The position numbers and the translations under genes were made by a program. The notes under the pieces are model-generated. The model had not been told where the DNA came from. It did no database searches and saw only the letters and a list, made by a program, of their open reading frames with translations. From Chrysochromulina parva (taxonomy: Eukaryota > Haptophyta > Prymnesiales > Chrysochromulinaceae), in assembly GCA_002887195.1 (NCBI GenBank), contig PJAB01000490.1, positions 1 to 25,346 on the forward strand: a DNA stretch of 25,346 nt, written 5' to 3'. Positions 8,038 through 16,701 of this stretch are shown piece by piece. Position 1 is the stretch's first letter. Each line of letters starts with the position of its first letter.

Positions 8038-10010
8038 ATGTCTCCACACACGATCCTCTGCGGCGACGTGGTATCAGCACTAATATTCCAGGGCGCGTTG
8101 TGGGTTTTCACCATTGCTATCAGCTTGGTCGTCATTGGCATCCCACGCAGGAAATTTGCACAGCAGGTCGAACAGTTGGCGAGCCAAAACCCGCTCGCCT
8201 TCATTGCGCCCGACCTTGATAAGTTCCGGCACTCGTTTCAAATCAAGCTGCCCAAGTGCGGCGTGGTGATGCCAGTGAAAGGCGTGCACGATCAGTCGTA
8301 CGCCAACTGGCGAGCTCAGATAACATCCATGTACGGCGGCCCCCTCGAGTTTTTCTTCTGCCTGGAGTCAGCTGATGACCCAGCCTTCCGACATGTCCAG
8401 CGGCTGATCGAGGACAATCCGGACGTGCAGATCAACCTCCTCGTGGCGGGCCTCTCCTGGCACTGCTCGCAGAAGATCCACAACCAGATACATGGCTTCG
8501 AGCGCGCCATGCGCTCGTGCGAGTACGTGATTGTCATCGATGATGACATCAAGTTGCATCCGGGCACGATCCGCGCGTGGGTGGAAGAGATGGAGACGGA
8601 CCCGCAAGTGCTCGCCGCCACAGGTTACGCCTTTGAGTACGTGGCACCGGGCGAAATCGGCTGGCCCTCGTTCTTTGCGATGCTCTGGCGCCTTTGCGCG
8701 TCCACAGGCTTCAACTCCCCAACCGACCGACCGCCCAACGCCTGGGGCGGCGCTATGATGTTTCGAGCGAGTGAGCTGCGAGCGAATCTCTACGGGCTGC
8801 TAGATGCGTGGCGCGACGGCGGCTACTCAGAGGACTTCATCACCCTCTCCATGGCAAGGTGAGCGCGTCCCTGTCGCGTCCCTGTCGGGTTGCATGCGGC
8901 ACGAGGTTGCACGAGGTTGCACGAGGTTGCATGCGGCACGAGGTTGCATGCGGCACGAGGTTGCACGAGGTTGCACGAGGTTGCATGCAGCACGAGGTTG
9001 CATGCAGCCCTCGCACGTGATGAGGGGACGCTTCCGCTCATCATGGGACGCTTCCACTCCCCACGCAGGTACCAGGGACGGACGCTCGCGGTGCCCAAGG
9101 CGGCGATGTTCCCGAACCAAATCGGCGACGTGAAGTTCGACCGCTTCTGGAACTTTCTGTGCCGGCAAATCTACGTGCTCACGCAGACGTATGCCACCGA
9201 CACGCAGCGTGCGATCGCCATCCCGCAATACGCGATGAACGGCGCGGCGCACGCATGCATCGCGATCGGTGGCGTGTGCGCCTCGCTGCTCACTATGTAC
9301 CTGCTGGTTGCCATGACGGCGGGGGCGCTCGCGGAGCCGTGGCACAGCCCCCAGCCAGCACCGCTGGGTGCTCAGGGGCAGTGCAACTTCGCCGCCGGTG
9401 CGCAGAGCATGCCCAGCGAGTGGCCGACGTGGCGATCCGCATTCACATTCACACTCACTCTCACATTCACATTCACACGAGTGGCCGACGTGGCGATCCG
9501 CACTGCTCTCACATTGCCGCTTGGTCCTCACTGACCCATCCGATGCTTCCATACCTGCCGTTTGGTCCTCTCACCTTGCCGTTTGGTCTTCTCACATTGC
9601 CGTTTGGTCCTCTGGCCGGAATGGCAGGTATGGCAATGGTATATTGGGTGGCGCTGCTCTTCTTTGGGTCATCCGCCATCTTCACCCTTCGCTCCTTCGC
9701 CTCGCTGTGCAATGTGCTCTCGCCTCATGGTTTTGGCGGCACGCCCATCGACGTGAGCCACATCGGTGCCCTGCGCGTCGGCGTCGCGTACCTGCTCTAC
9801 GCAGCGCTGATCCCAGCTGCGACGATCGCGACGCTGTGGAACTCTGCGATTGTATGGTCGGGCGTGCGCTTCCACATAACACGAGGGCGTGTCTCGGCGA
9901 TGCACCGCAAGGATGCCAAGGGGAATTGGTTCACGGTGCCAGCTGCGGAGTCGATTGAGAACGCTATGAAAGAGCTCGCGCGCTTCCAGCAAGCTTCACC
10001 CTGCAGGTGA
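8038..10010 (+). CDS. Ceramide glucosyltransferase-like GT21 (3 exons)
   Basis: Proposed exons 8038-8858, 9069-9397 and 9628-10010 give about 510 aa. The ATG at 8038 precedes an N-terminal membrane anchor (ALWVFTIAISLVVIG). Family marks: VVMPVKG, ESADDPA, KIHNQIHGFE, the DDD of VIDDDIKLHPGT (~8539), WGGAMMFR, GGYSEDF (~8821), then after splicing RTLAVP and RFWNFLCRQIYVL, the plant/algal counterpart of the animal QxxRW region, and two or three C-terminal membrane segments. Known family role: transfer of glucose from UDP-glucose to ceramide at the ER/Golgi. Intron 1 (GTGAGC...CGCAG) restores the frame exactly. The intron 2 donor is less certain: 9398 (GTGCGC) or 9368 (GTGCTC) both fit the phase. 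The TGA at 10008 overlaps a perfect donor CAG|GTGAGG, so a further exon is possible. Confidence 0.85.
8859..9068 (+). other. Intron 1 of the GT21 gene
   Basis: A 210-base GT-AG intron. Donor AG|GTGAGCGCG, acceptor CCACGCAG|GTACC. Removing it joins ...SEDFITLSMA-R to YQGRTLAVPK across a frame change and removes an in-frame TGA at 8860-8862. Most of its length is a minisatellite. Confidence 0.85.
8891..9009 (+). repeat. Intronic cacgaggttg minisatellite
   Basis: acgaggttg occurs eight times, at 8901, 8911, 8921, 8938, 8955, 8965, 8975 and 8992. The spacings 10,10,17,17,10,10,17 come from a 10-base unit and a 17-base unit that adds tgcatgc. The copies are almost free of mismatches, which suggests recent turnover. 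Confidence 0.95.
9398..9627 (+). other. Intron 2 of the GT21 gene (donor tentative)
   Basis: Acceptor ATGGCAG|GTATGG at 9627 is clear because the frame downstream (MAMVYWVALLFF) is hydrophobic and membrane-like, while the exon 2 frame runs into low complexity (WRSAFTFTLTLTF) and a TGA near 9532. The donor is either 9398 (G|GTGCGC) or 9368 (G|GTGCTC); both give the needed phase. Confidence 0.65.
9421..9620 (+). repeat. Repeats inside GT21 intron 2
   Basis: Three repeat families lie side by side: tggccgacgtggcgatccgca at 9421 and again at 9482; a cattcacactcactc-type CA/TC-rich microsatellite between them; and ttgccgtttggtcctctcac-like units starting near 9514, 9555, 9578 and 9598. Confidence 0.9.
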
Positions 10011-10606
10011 GGTGTGGAGCTGCCGCTGGAGTCTCGCAAGCGCAGCGCGAGGTGCAGCCCCAGCGGTCCGGCAGCTGCCCGATGGGGTCCACCAGCTGCT
10101 CGGCACGACGCCGCATAGCCTCGGCCAGTGCCTATCGGCACCCGCACCGTCCCTTGGAGACGTATAGCCTGGACTCAACCCTGGACGTGCCCAGCCGCCG
10201 TCGACGTTCGCGACGGCGTTAGAGGCAGTGGACGGGCGCAAGTCGAATTGGCCAGCTCAAGGCCAGCTTTGCTCGGGAGCCCGTTCGGCATCGTGAGCGC
10301 ACTGTTCCTGGTGGTGGTCTGGTGGTGCAGAGAGCTGCTCACTGTGACGTCACGTCACACCCGCCGGGGCTCCCTGATGCGACACGTGCACGCTGGTCCG
10401 GCACCGGCTGCACGACCACCGCGCACCGGGACGTCTTACAAGCCGTAACGCTCCGACGCTAGCCTCCTGCTGTCGACATGTGCGTCACGTGATTCGGGTC
10501 AGAACATTGATAACTATTCTAAGTCGGAAGTCGCGCGCACGCCCGCAGGGGCCTATTGCGCATCCCATCCGCATCTCTTCTGCCCGATCTTGCTAGCTTG
10601 TTCTCG
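10011..10606. other. Spacer between convergent genes
   Basis: This stretch separates the GT21 stop from the stop of the minus-strand membrane gene. If the CAG|GTGAGG at 10004-10012 is used as a donor, an open frame reaching TAG at 10220-10222 (ends in RRRRSRRR) could be a final exon; I do not commit to it. A gtgacgtcacgtcac palindrome-like element lies near 10340. No RNA gene was recognised. Confidence 0.5.
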
Positions 10607-11296
10607 TCACTGTGCCTTCTTCCAAAGCCCATGCTGGGTGCGAATCTGGCGGACTCTTTCTTCGGGGAGAAACCTCTCCGCCTCAGCATCCCACGGTTTG
10701 TACCCAACCGCCTTGAGTGCAGCCAGCTCATCCGCCGTGAAGATCGCCTCAATCGCCTTCCTCTCATTCGTAAACACCGGGTAGCCTGGGAGGATAAACG
10801 GTTGAAACCCTTGCCCATCGTGCGTGTCCAGCTGAATCTGCGTGCCCGGCGCAAGCACCGTCTGAGGCCCGAGCGGGCGCCCGTCTTTATCGCGCACATC
10901 GGGCGGTCTCCGTGAAACTGTTTGTTGCGTTCCGGCACCGTGGCCCTCGCGCCCAAAGACGAAAGGCTCGAAAGCGTCCCAAAGGGCTTCATGACCAATA
11001 CCCATGACTTTGGAAAGTAGCAGGGTGCCGAGTCCAATTTTCCACCAGCTTTCCCAACTGTCGTCCACGATCGTCCAAAAGGTGGCGTAGAGGTGTAGCA
11101 GGCCAACTAAGGGAATGGAATCGGGCAGCCCGCAAAACAGGCGGCCTTCAGTGACCACAATCGAAACGGGCAGCCACCAGAAAAACGTATAGAGAGGGAG
11201 GAAGCACGCCCAGAGTGCAACGAATGGCGCTGCTGACAAAGAGCAGAAAATGAACGAGGGCGGCGACGACGGCGGCGGCATGGCCGCGTCGTGCAT
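10607..11296 (-). CDS. Hypothetical membrane protein
   Basis: 229 aa. The start at 11296 is the first ATG after an upstream in-frame stop (rc TGA at ~11324-11326); MPPPSS at 11281 is an alternative. After a short Pro/Ser stretch comes a long hydrophobic segment (residues ~14-48, FVALWACFLPLYTFFWWLP), a second at ~59-80, then a soluble tail of about 120 residues with VLAPGTQIQLDTHDGQGF and an acidic/Lys helix (NERKAIEAIFTADELAALK). No family was recognised. The coding call rests on coherent membrane topology and reasonable composition. It is convergent with the GT21 gene. An N-terminal exon could be missing. Confidence 0.6.
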   Translation of the reverse strand: MHDAAMPPPSSPPSFIFCSLSAAPFVALWACFLPLYTFFWWLPVSIVVTEGRLFCGLPDSIPLVGLLHLYATFWTIVDDSWESWWKIGLGTLLLSKVMGIGHEALWDAFEPFVFGREGHGAGTQQTVSRRPPDVRDKDGRPLGPQTVLAPGTQIQLDTHDGQGFQPFILPGYPVFTNERKAIEAIFTADELAALKAVGYKPWDAEAERFLPEERVRQIRTQHGLWKKAQ

Positions 11297-11463
11297 CGGC
11301 GTCGCACGAGTTCGTCAAGCACGTGGCTAAAAGGTCAGTCAGTCAAGCAGTTTCGTCGCGGCTACCAGGTGTGAACTGTTTGTTAATCTCGGCAAAACAC
11401 CCATACGCTCGTTATCCGAGTACGCCGGTACTTGCGTGGCCCTCGTGCTTGGGGGTCCGGAGT

Positions 11464-11549
11464 GTGTGCGCGCGTTGTGTTGAACAGCAGCAGCAGTACA
11501 GTGCGTGTGCGCGTTGTGTTGAGCAGCAGCAGCAGCAGCAGTACAGTGC
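11464..11549 (+). repeat. 41/45-bp duplication with CAG runs
   Basis: gtgtgcgcg(cg)ttgtgttga(a/g) plus a CAG run plus tacagtgc occurs twice back to back. The second copy has a longer CAG run, so it combines a segmental duplication with trinucleotide slippage. Confidence 0.9.
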
Positions 11550-11766
11550 AAAGCTGGCACACATTGGAGGACAGATCCCAACCACGCCTGAGGGAGGGCT
11601 TCGGGTGCACATGGAACACGCTCTGTCATGTAGGGTACAGGCGAGCTGGTCATTGCAGCCGCTCGCGCTCTGTCGATTGATACAAGAAAATGTTCAGCGA
11701 GCGCTGTCCGTAGAGAAACTGTACATCTCGAGGACGGTCGTGTGATCTTGTCCTCGTTGGTATTGC

Positions 11767-11836
11767 CATGGTGAGCGCGTCATGGTGAGCGCGTCATGGT
11801 GAGCGCGTCATGGTGAGCGCGTCATGGTGAGCGGGA
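11767..11836 (+). repeat. 14-bp minisatellite catggtgagcgcgt, 5 copies
   Basis: Four perfect units and a fifth with a changed end. It lies about 30 bases downstream of the FtsH-domain gene's stop (that gene is on the minus strand). The unit contains ggtgagcgcgtc, which is identical to the donor of GT21 intron 1 (8858-8869). Confidence 0.95.
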
Positions 11837-11864
11837 GGTGCATGCACAGCAAGAGGTGAGATCC

Positions 11865-13374
11865 TTAGGCCATGGCGAGGCGCTTGCAAATGTAGACGTC
11901 ATGGTTGTACAGGGCCGAAAACTCTGGGCAGAGTCGGCACACGCCGTGCTCGGGCGACACCTCGGCGAAACCATCGGCCTTGGGCTCGGCCTTGAGCTCG
12001 GGCATGAGCTCGGGCCGCTCGATGGGCCATGGGCCGCCCACGAGAGAGGCCTTCGGGAAGGCGAGGACAGCCCCGCCCATGCTCACGTCCGCGGAGGTCG
12101 GGTGCGCGCGGATCCAGCACTCGACGAGGCCGTCGGAGCTCACGCGCCACGCCTCCTCCAGGATGCGCTCGAGAGTGGGCAGCTCGAAGTGGGCAGTCTC
12201 CGGCGTCACCCAAGGCGCCTCCCGCAATCTCGCCTCGAGCTCCTCGTAGCCCGCGAGGAGCTTGCGCTCGAGCTCAACTGGTCTCGCCTGAAGGATGCGT
12301 CGTTCGAGCATGTACGGGCGGGCTTGGGCGAGCTTGCGCGCGTGCATCGCCCACGCCTCGGTGTACAAGGCCCGTACACGGCTGCCCACTTTGACGAAGA
12401 GCTCGTCGAGCTGACGCTTACGCTCCGTGTGCGGGCGCAGCTTGTCATGGGCGTTGTCCTGGGCACCCTTCTCCATGGGCGTTGTCCTGGGCACCGGCCC
12501 GGCGGAGCGCTCGGCCTTGAGCTCGGCCTTGAGCTCGGCCTTGAGCTCGGCCTTGAGCTCGGCCTCCGCATCCCACGTCGAGAGCCCGAGCACCCGGCGC
12601 AGCGCCTCATCGTGCGTGACGCTGTCGTGCGCAGCCTTGGAGGCCTTCGACTTGGCGCCGCGCCTCGACTTTTCAGTCATCATCGATCGAAGCTGGGCAA
12701 AGAGGCGACGCGAGCCGCGCGCCTCACCCGAACGCTGCGCCTCCTCGCGCTCGGCCAGGGAGCTGTACGGGGTGGTGTCCCAAGGGAGCACACCGGCGAG
12801 GTCGGCGACCCAGAGGAGGCCGTAGAGGTTCATGAGGACGAATGCGGCGTCACGCACCTTTGCACGATTCTGCGCACGGGAGGATGACGAAACGCCGTCG
12901 GTCCGACGCTCGGGCGATCGCGCTCGCAGTGCACGTGCGGCGTCTGGAGGTGGCATGCAGATGCGTCTCGCGCACCTCATCCATGGGCAGCACCTCGAAG
13001 GGCATTGAACCGTCTTCACCAGTCGCGTCCAAGATCAGAAGGGGAAGCTCTTCATCGCGCATCATGCAGGCGAAGCGGTGGCCCACTCTGTCCGTGGCGA
13101 TGACGGTATCGTGCTGGACCGCGATCTGGAGAGTGGCGATCTGGCCGGTGCGCGCTTGCTCGACCAGCTCGTCGTATGTCAGCATGCCCACAACGGGCGG
13201 CTTGGCGAGGCCGAAGAAGGCGCTCTTGGTCGTGAAGTCGACGGCAGGCGTCTCTGCGGCAGCAGGCGGACTGGTGGCGACGAAGGCGGCGGCTGCTGCA
13301 CCGAGCACGGCACGGCGATTCAGAGTGGGGCCGCCAGTCATGGCGGCGGCAAGCGTCACCAACGGCAGCATCAT
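11865..13374 (-). CDS. Tat-targeted FtsH-extracytoplasmic-domain protein without AAA+ (2 exons)
   Basis: Exon 1 13374-12976 and exon 2 12869-11865 give 467 aa. The start MMLPLVTLAAAM opens a secretory-type signal, followed by NRRAVLGAAAAAFVATS...AAA, a twin-arginine thylakoid signal. Residues ~70-133 (LTYDELVEQARTGQIATLQI... FEVLPMD) match the N-terminal lumen-side domain of FtsH proteases in pattern. After the splice comes a membrane helix (AAFVLMNLYGLLWVADLAG), then basic and Lys/Glu-rich helices, four AELK units and a C-terminal CRLCPEF/YICKR motif. No Walker A/B or HExxH is visible, so this is not a protease. Inferred: thylakoid-membrane partner or regulator of FtsH, or an unrelated reuse of the domain. 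An upstream open stretch to 13746 has no protein-like features, so I take 13374. Confidence 0.75.
12510..12557 (-). repeat. 12-bp repeat encoding AELK, 4 perfect copies
   Basis: ctcggccttgag is repeated four times on the + strand, read as AELK on the minus strand. A diverged cluster of the same unit lies at ~11974-12017 in the same CDS (PELMPELKAEPKA), so the unit arose twice or spread within the gene. Confidence 0.93.
12870..12975 (-). other. Intron of the FtsH-domain gene
   Basis: 106 bases, read on the minus strand: donor GATGAG|GTGCGC and acceptor GTGCGCAG|AATCGT. Splicing is phase 0 and joins VLPMDE to NRAKVRDAAFVLMN, linking the FtsH-type domain to the membrane helix and changing reading frame. 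Confidence 0.8.
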
Positions 13375-13815
13375 GAGTGCAGCGCGGCTTTTCAGTTTAC
13401 GACCGAGACGGACGGACGAGCGATCGACGAATTGCCGATTCGATCGGATGCAGTCCATTTCCAGAAAGTTCTCGACGCGTTCCGTCAAACCCCTAATCTC
13501 CACTTCTCTGGCGAAGGGGTGTGTCGGACGAAGCCGGCGGAGGCGCCTGTAGTGAGCGCGAATGAGGGGAGATTTGTGCGAGCTGATTGCAGAGTATCGA
13601 CCTGCGATTTCGCATTTCACACACCCGGTCGGTCCTAATCGGCTCAACAGTCGTTCCAGGTTAGAGGTGTACAGCTGTACTTTGCACTCTGCTCCTTTGG
13701 ACCTTAGCCGATTGCGGGCGTTGTCTGAGCGTTGTCTATTATGCATGTGAAAATTTGCCCCTATGAATTTGGCGCAATGATTTGGCGTTCATACGAGGCT
13801 CATCGCAAGACCCTC
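13375..13815. other. Spacer between two minus-strand plastid genes
   Basis: 441 bases. It carries the 5' flank of the FtsH-domain gene and the 3' flank of the flavoprotein gene. The part from ~13730 is AT-rich for this window. No motif or RNA was recognised. The minus frame is open to 13746 but looks like UTR. Confidence 0.5.
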
Positions 13816-14463
13816 TCACACCGAGTCCCTCTCGCCGTTGCGCCTCACGAGCGGTATAAGCGCCCACGAGCCATCAGCCGGGCTCTTGAGCAGCGTCGCC
13901 GGCTGCCAAGCAGGAGCGATGGAATGCGCATGGCTGATCACCTCGACGCGTACCGGAGCAAACTCCCACACAACCGACGGCCCATACGGCCCACCGGCGT
14001 GAAAATAGGACCACGACGGCTTCCAATGGCGCTCGCGCTCCGTGGCGCTCGTCAACTCGCGAACTCCGCCGTACAGCACCGCGTAGCCGTTCTCGCCGGC
14101 CGCACGTGGGTCGTGAAATGCAAGGGAGCACTGCTTGGTCTCGCGGAGTGCCGTCGCCTTCCGCGTCCAGTCTCGAGTGATCAGCCAACAGCGCAGCGAG
14201 CCGTCCGTGGAGACGTTCAAATCCATGACGCGGCACGTGGGCGGAGAGCCGTCTTTTGAGGCGATGCAGCAAAATCCGTATCGAGCAGCTGCAATCACCG
14301 ACGCGGTAGCATCCAAGCACTGCTGCGGCGTCACATTCATTCCCTCCTTGCCATGTGGCAAAGAACGCCGCGAGCCACCTTCGCCCTTTACGCGGTACGC
14401 ATATATAGCGGCCGCACCACCGCCCACGACTGCGGCTTGAGCGGCCAGGGCCCGACGAAGCAT
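13816..14463 (-). CDS. Pyridoxamine-5'-phosphate-oxidase-like flavoprotein
   Basis: 215 aa. The start at 14463 (MLRRALAAQAAVVGGGAAAIYAY) gives a basic, hydrophobic N-terminus, fitting an organelle signal or membrane anchor. The rest follows the FMN-binding split-barrel pattern of the PNPOx / general-stress-protein-26 group: an N-terminal helix (TPQQCLDATASVIAAA), strand YGFCCIASKDG, CRVMDLNVSTDGSLRCWLIT with RDWTRKATAL (phosphate-binding region), CSLAFHDP, GYAVLYGGVREL and the late WKPSWSYFHAGG and VVWEFAPVRVEVI strands. Known members bind FMN, F420 or haem, so the substrate is not predictable. It is divergent from the fibrillin gene. Translation upstream of 14463 lacks protein-like character. 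Confidence 0.85.
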   Translation of the reverse strand: MLRRALAAQAAVVGGGAAAIYAYRVKGEGGSRRSLPHGKEGMNVTPQQCLDATASVIAAARYGFCCIASKDGSPPTCRVMDLNVSTDGSLRCWLITRDWTRKATALRETKQCSLAFHDPRAAGENGYAVLYGGVRELTSATERERHWKPSWSYFHAGGPYGPSVVWEFAPVRVEVISHAHSIAPAWQPATLLKSPADGSWALIPLVRRNGERDSV

Positions 14464-14611
14464 GACGGCCTTCGGGATGACACTTCTCGCTTTCGCGCGT
14501 CCTGTAACCAGCAATCCCCTGTAAAGTGCAAGTTTCCGATTCCTGGACTCGGTTGTGCACCTGCCGATTTCATGGAACTTCTTGATTGAAACGCCTCTGC
14601 ACTCGCCCGCA
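14464..14611. promoter_or_regulatory. Shared divergent promoter region
   Basis: Only 148 bases separate the start codons of the flavoprotein (minus) and the fibrillin (plus), so both promoters must lie here or overlap the coding ends. No core promoter element could be named. Co-regulation of the two putative plastid proteins is an inference from the layout. Confidence 0.55.
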
Positions 14612-15872
14612 ATGAACCTCGTGTTCCTCGCGCTGTCCGCCTCTGGATCGGCGTTGATTCCGACGTCGCCGCTCGCGCTCGCACCGGCCGCGCCTCTCGT
14701 GCACGCGCAGCGTCTTGGACGGGCCGAGCTTTGCGCGACAGCCAAAGAGCCAAAGCGCCTGGGCCGAGCTTTAGACAGCTCGGGCCGAGCATTGGACACC
14801 CAAAGAGACCTCGTAAGCAGCCTGCTCCGAGTGGTTGATGGCACGGACAGGGGCGTGGCGGCATCAGATAAACAGCGCGCCGAGGCAGCCTCCATCATCT
14901 CCGCGCTCGAGGAATCGCAACGTGGCATGAGCGCACTCGCCCGACCGAATGCTCTCTTCCGCTTCGCCGAGGTGGCTTACGTCGGCCAGACCTCGTCGCG
15001 AACTGCCAACGCCGCCGGCGGCAAGTATCGAGGCGCTCTCGGCCGATTTGTGTGCCCGACGGACGCGCTCTTCCAGCACGTGCTCGCTGACGGCGCCTTC
15101 AATGTCGTCCACTTCCGGTTCTTCGGGCTCATCCCCGCCGCAGCCATCCTGCGCGGCCGGTGGCGGCGCGCGTCCTCGGCCACCCTCGAAGCCCTGCGCG
15201 AACGCGCCCGCGCCGCCACGCCGCCACGCAGCGTGACCAACAATCTCGTAAGCATCGACTTCGACGCGCCGCTGCTCGCCATCGGTCGTACTGGGAAGCC
15301 GCTCTGCCTGCGCATCGGGCCGCGATCCACGGTGCAGCTGGACACGACGTACCTTGACGAGCGTATCCGTATCGCCCGCGGCGGCACCTCGGGCACGCCA
15401 TTCGTGCTGCGCATGGACTCGTGCGCGGACGGGCGTGCCCTCGCCGAGCAGGCGCGCCTGTACGAGCAAGTCCTCGAGCGACGGCCCCTTGGCAAGCGCT
15501 CGATTGTGCCGGTGCTCCTCGCCGCCGCTGCCGCCATCTGGCGCCTCGGCAGCCGCGGCGCCGGTGTCGGCCGGCTGCCTCTGGGTCTGACACTGGGAAA
15601 GCTGGCCGCCGTGCTGCTCGCGGCGGTGGCGGCGGCGGTGCTGCGTTCCACTGGCGGTATTGACGTCGCTGCGGACGCTGCCGGAATCGACGCCGCCGCC
15701 GCTGGCACCGGGCCGCTGGCGCCCGGGATGGCGCCTGACCCACCGAGTGCAGCGTCACCGCCACGCCTGACGAAGGAAGGCGAGGCCCTGTGGCTCGCCC
15801 AGGCACTGCAAGAACAGTCCAAGGCCAGGACCATGCGCAAAGTGCCACCAGCACCGCCGCCGCCACTACCAT

Positions 15873-15929
<57 letters not shown>

Positions 15930-16246
15930 CGCCGCCGTCGCCGCCGTCGCCGCTGTCGCCGCCCCCCACATCCCCGCCGCGACCGCCAGCCGAGCGATGG
16001 CGGCGCCAAGGGGCGCAGCAGCGGACAGCCTCTTCGCCGCCCCCGAGCACAGCCCCCATCACAGCGCCCATCATCTCCTTCGCGGCGGCGCTTGTGGGCG
16101 CAAGCCTAGAGGCTGTAGTGGCGATCACGGCGGCCGCGCTCGAGAGCCTGGGCAACTTCGAGCCCACGCTGCGAGCGCCGCCGCCACCGAAGCCGAAGCC
16201 GAAGCCGCCGCCATCGCCGCCGCCTGTGTGGCCGTGGCGCAGTTGA
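14612..16246 (+). CDS. Plastid fibrillin (PAP family) with long Pro-rich C-terminal extension
   Basis: 544 aa. The ATG at 14612 starts a signal-peptide-like segment (MNLVFLALSASGSALIP) followed by a basic, Ala/Leu-rich transit-like stretch, the two-part presequence of secondary plastids. Residues ~66-260 follow the fibrillin/plastid-lipid-associated pattern: DLVSSLLRVVDGTDRGV, an Ile/Ala/Leu helix, F...V.HFRFFGLIP, NNLVSIDFDAP, LRIGPRSTVQLDTTYLDERIRIARGG (split here for reference: TYLDERIRI near 15346). Fibrillins bind lipids or quinones in plastoglobules and thylakoids. After ~275 come hydrophobic Ala-rich segments (LLAAAAAIW, LAAVLLAAVAAAVL), a poly-Pro stretch (~412-465) and a last hydrophobic segment with PKPKPKPPPSPPP at the end. 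The extension is absent from ordinary fibrillins, which end near the YLDER motif. An ATG 57 bases upstream is a less likely start. Confidence 0.85.
15850..15983 (+). repeat. (ccg)n microsatellite encoding poly-Pro
   Basis: A nearly pure ccgccg run (~15888-15930) flanked by tcgccgccg units encodes poly-Pro and then SPPSPPSPLSPP. It lies in the C-terminal extension of the fibrillin-like protein and is likely length-variable. Confidence 0.93.
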
Positions 16247-16701
16247 ACTAATTTTTTTGTGTATGCCTGGGACGCTGGGTATCGCACGTTCAGATTGCTG
16301 GATACCCCCTCGGGCCTCGCCAGACGCCACGTGTGCGCTGCCGCGTTGACAGCGCGGCGTGTTCGGTGTTGTCTGTTGACAATTCAAAACCTTATGAATC
16401 TAACGATCGATTACTTTGTAGACAACATTAATACCTCTCACGGAATAGCATATCTAAATAGAGGCTACAGACACACGTGAATACTCATTCGCAACGATCG
16501 GGGGTATCGAGTGCATGGATCCCAGCATCCCATCGAGCATCGGTCTACCTGCCTCTCGCGTCGACCCACCTACACACTAGTCGCTGATACGGCGCCATTG
16601 AATAGCGGCACACTGACACTCATCTCTGATCACACATCACGAGAGGACTGTCCGTACAAGTAGAGCCTCGGTGTGTGCCGCCGACGTGCGCTTTGGGACG
16701 C
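16247..16701. other. Spacer between convergent genes
   Basis: 455 bases holding the 3' ends of the fibrillin gene (+) and the shorter FLZ-like gene (-). There is a T7 run at 16253-16259 just after the fibrillin stop, and AT-rich sequence at ~16380-16460. No gene, RNA or repeat was recognised. Confidence 0.55.

Larger units (their letters stand above)
11297..11864. other. Repeat-containing spacer
   Basis: 568 bases between two minus-strand genes, so it holds the promoter of the membrane gene and the 3' region of the FtsH-domain gene. Two tandem repeats lie in it (listed separately). An open + frame of 140 codons here is built on the CAG repeat and shows no protein-like features. Confidence 0.6.

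Noticed and set aside
8889..9009. CRISPR-like array
   Set aside because: Spacers are not unique and the units are 10-17 bases; it is an intronic minisatellite in a eukaryotic gene.
11323..11745. 140-codon + frame in the 11.3-11.7 kb spacer
   Set aside because: It is built around a duplicated CAG repeat, with no signal, domain or plausible composition.
11838..12887. 349-codon + frame opposite the FtsH-domain gene
   Set aside because: It lacks domain features, while the minus strand has a Tat signal, FtsH-type pattern and a consistent intron.
14397..14410. tatata motif as a TATA box
   Set aside because: It lies inside the flavoprotein CDS, about 55 bases downstream of its start on the minus strand, so it cannot serve that gene, and it is over 200 bases from the fibrillin start.
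14977..16287. 436-codon minus frame (Gly-rich) opposite the fibrillin
   Set aside because: The complement of the ccg repeat and GC-rich codons. The + frame carries a signal peptide and fibrillin motifs.
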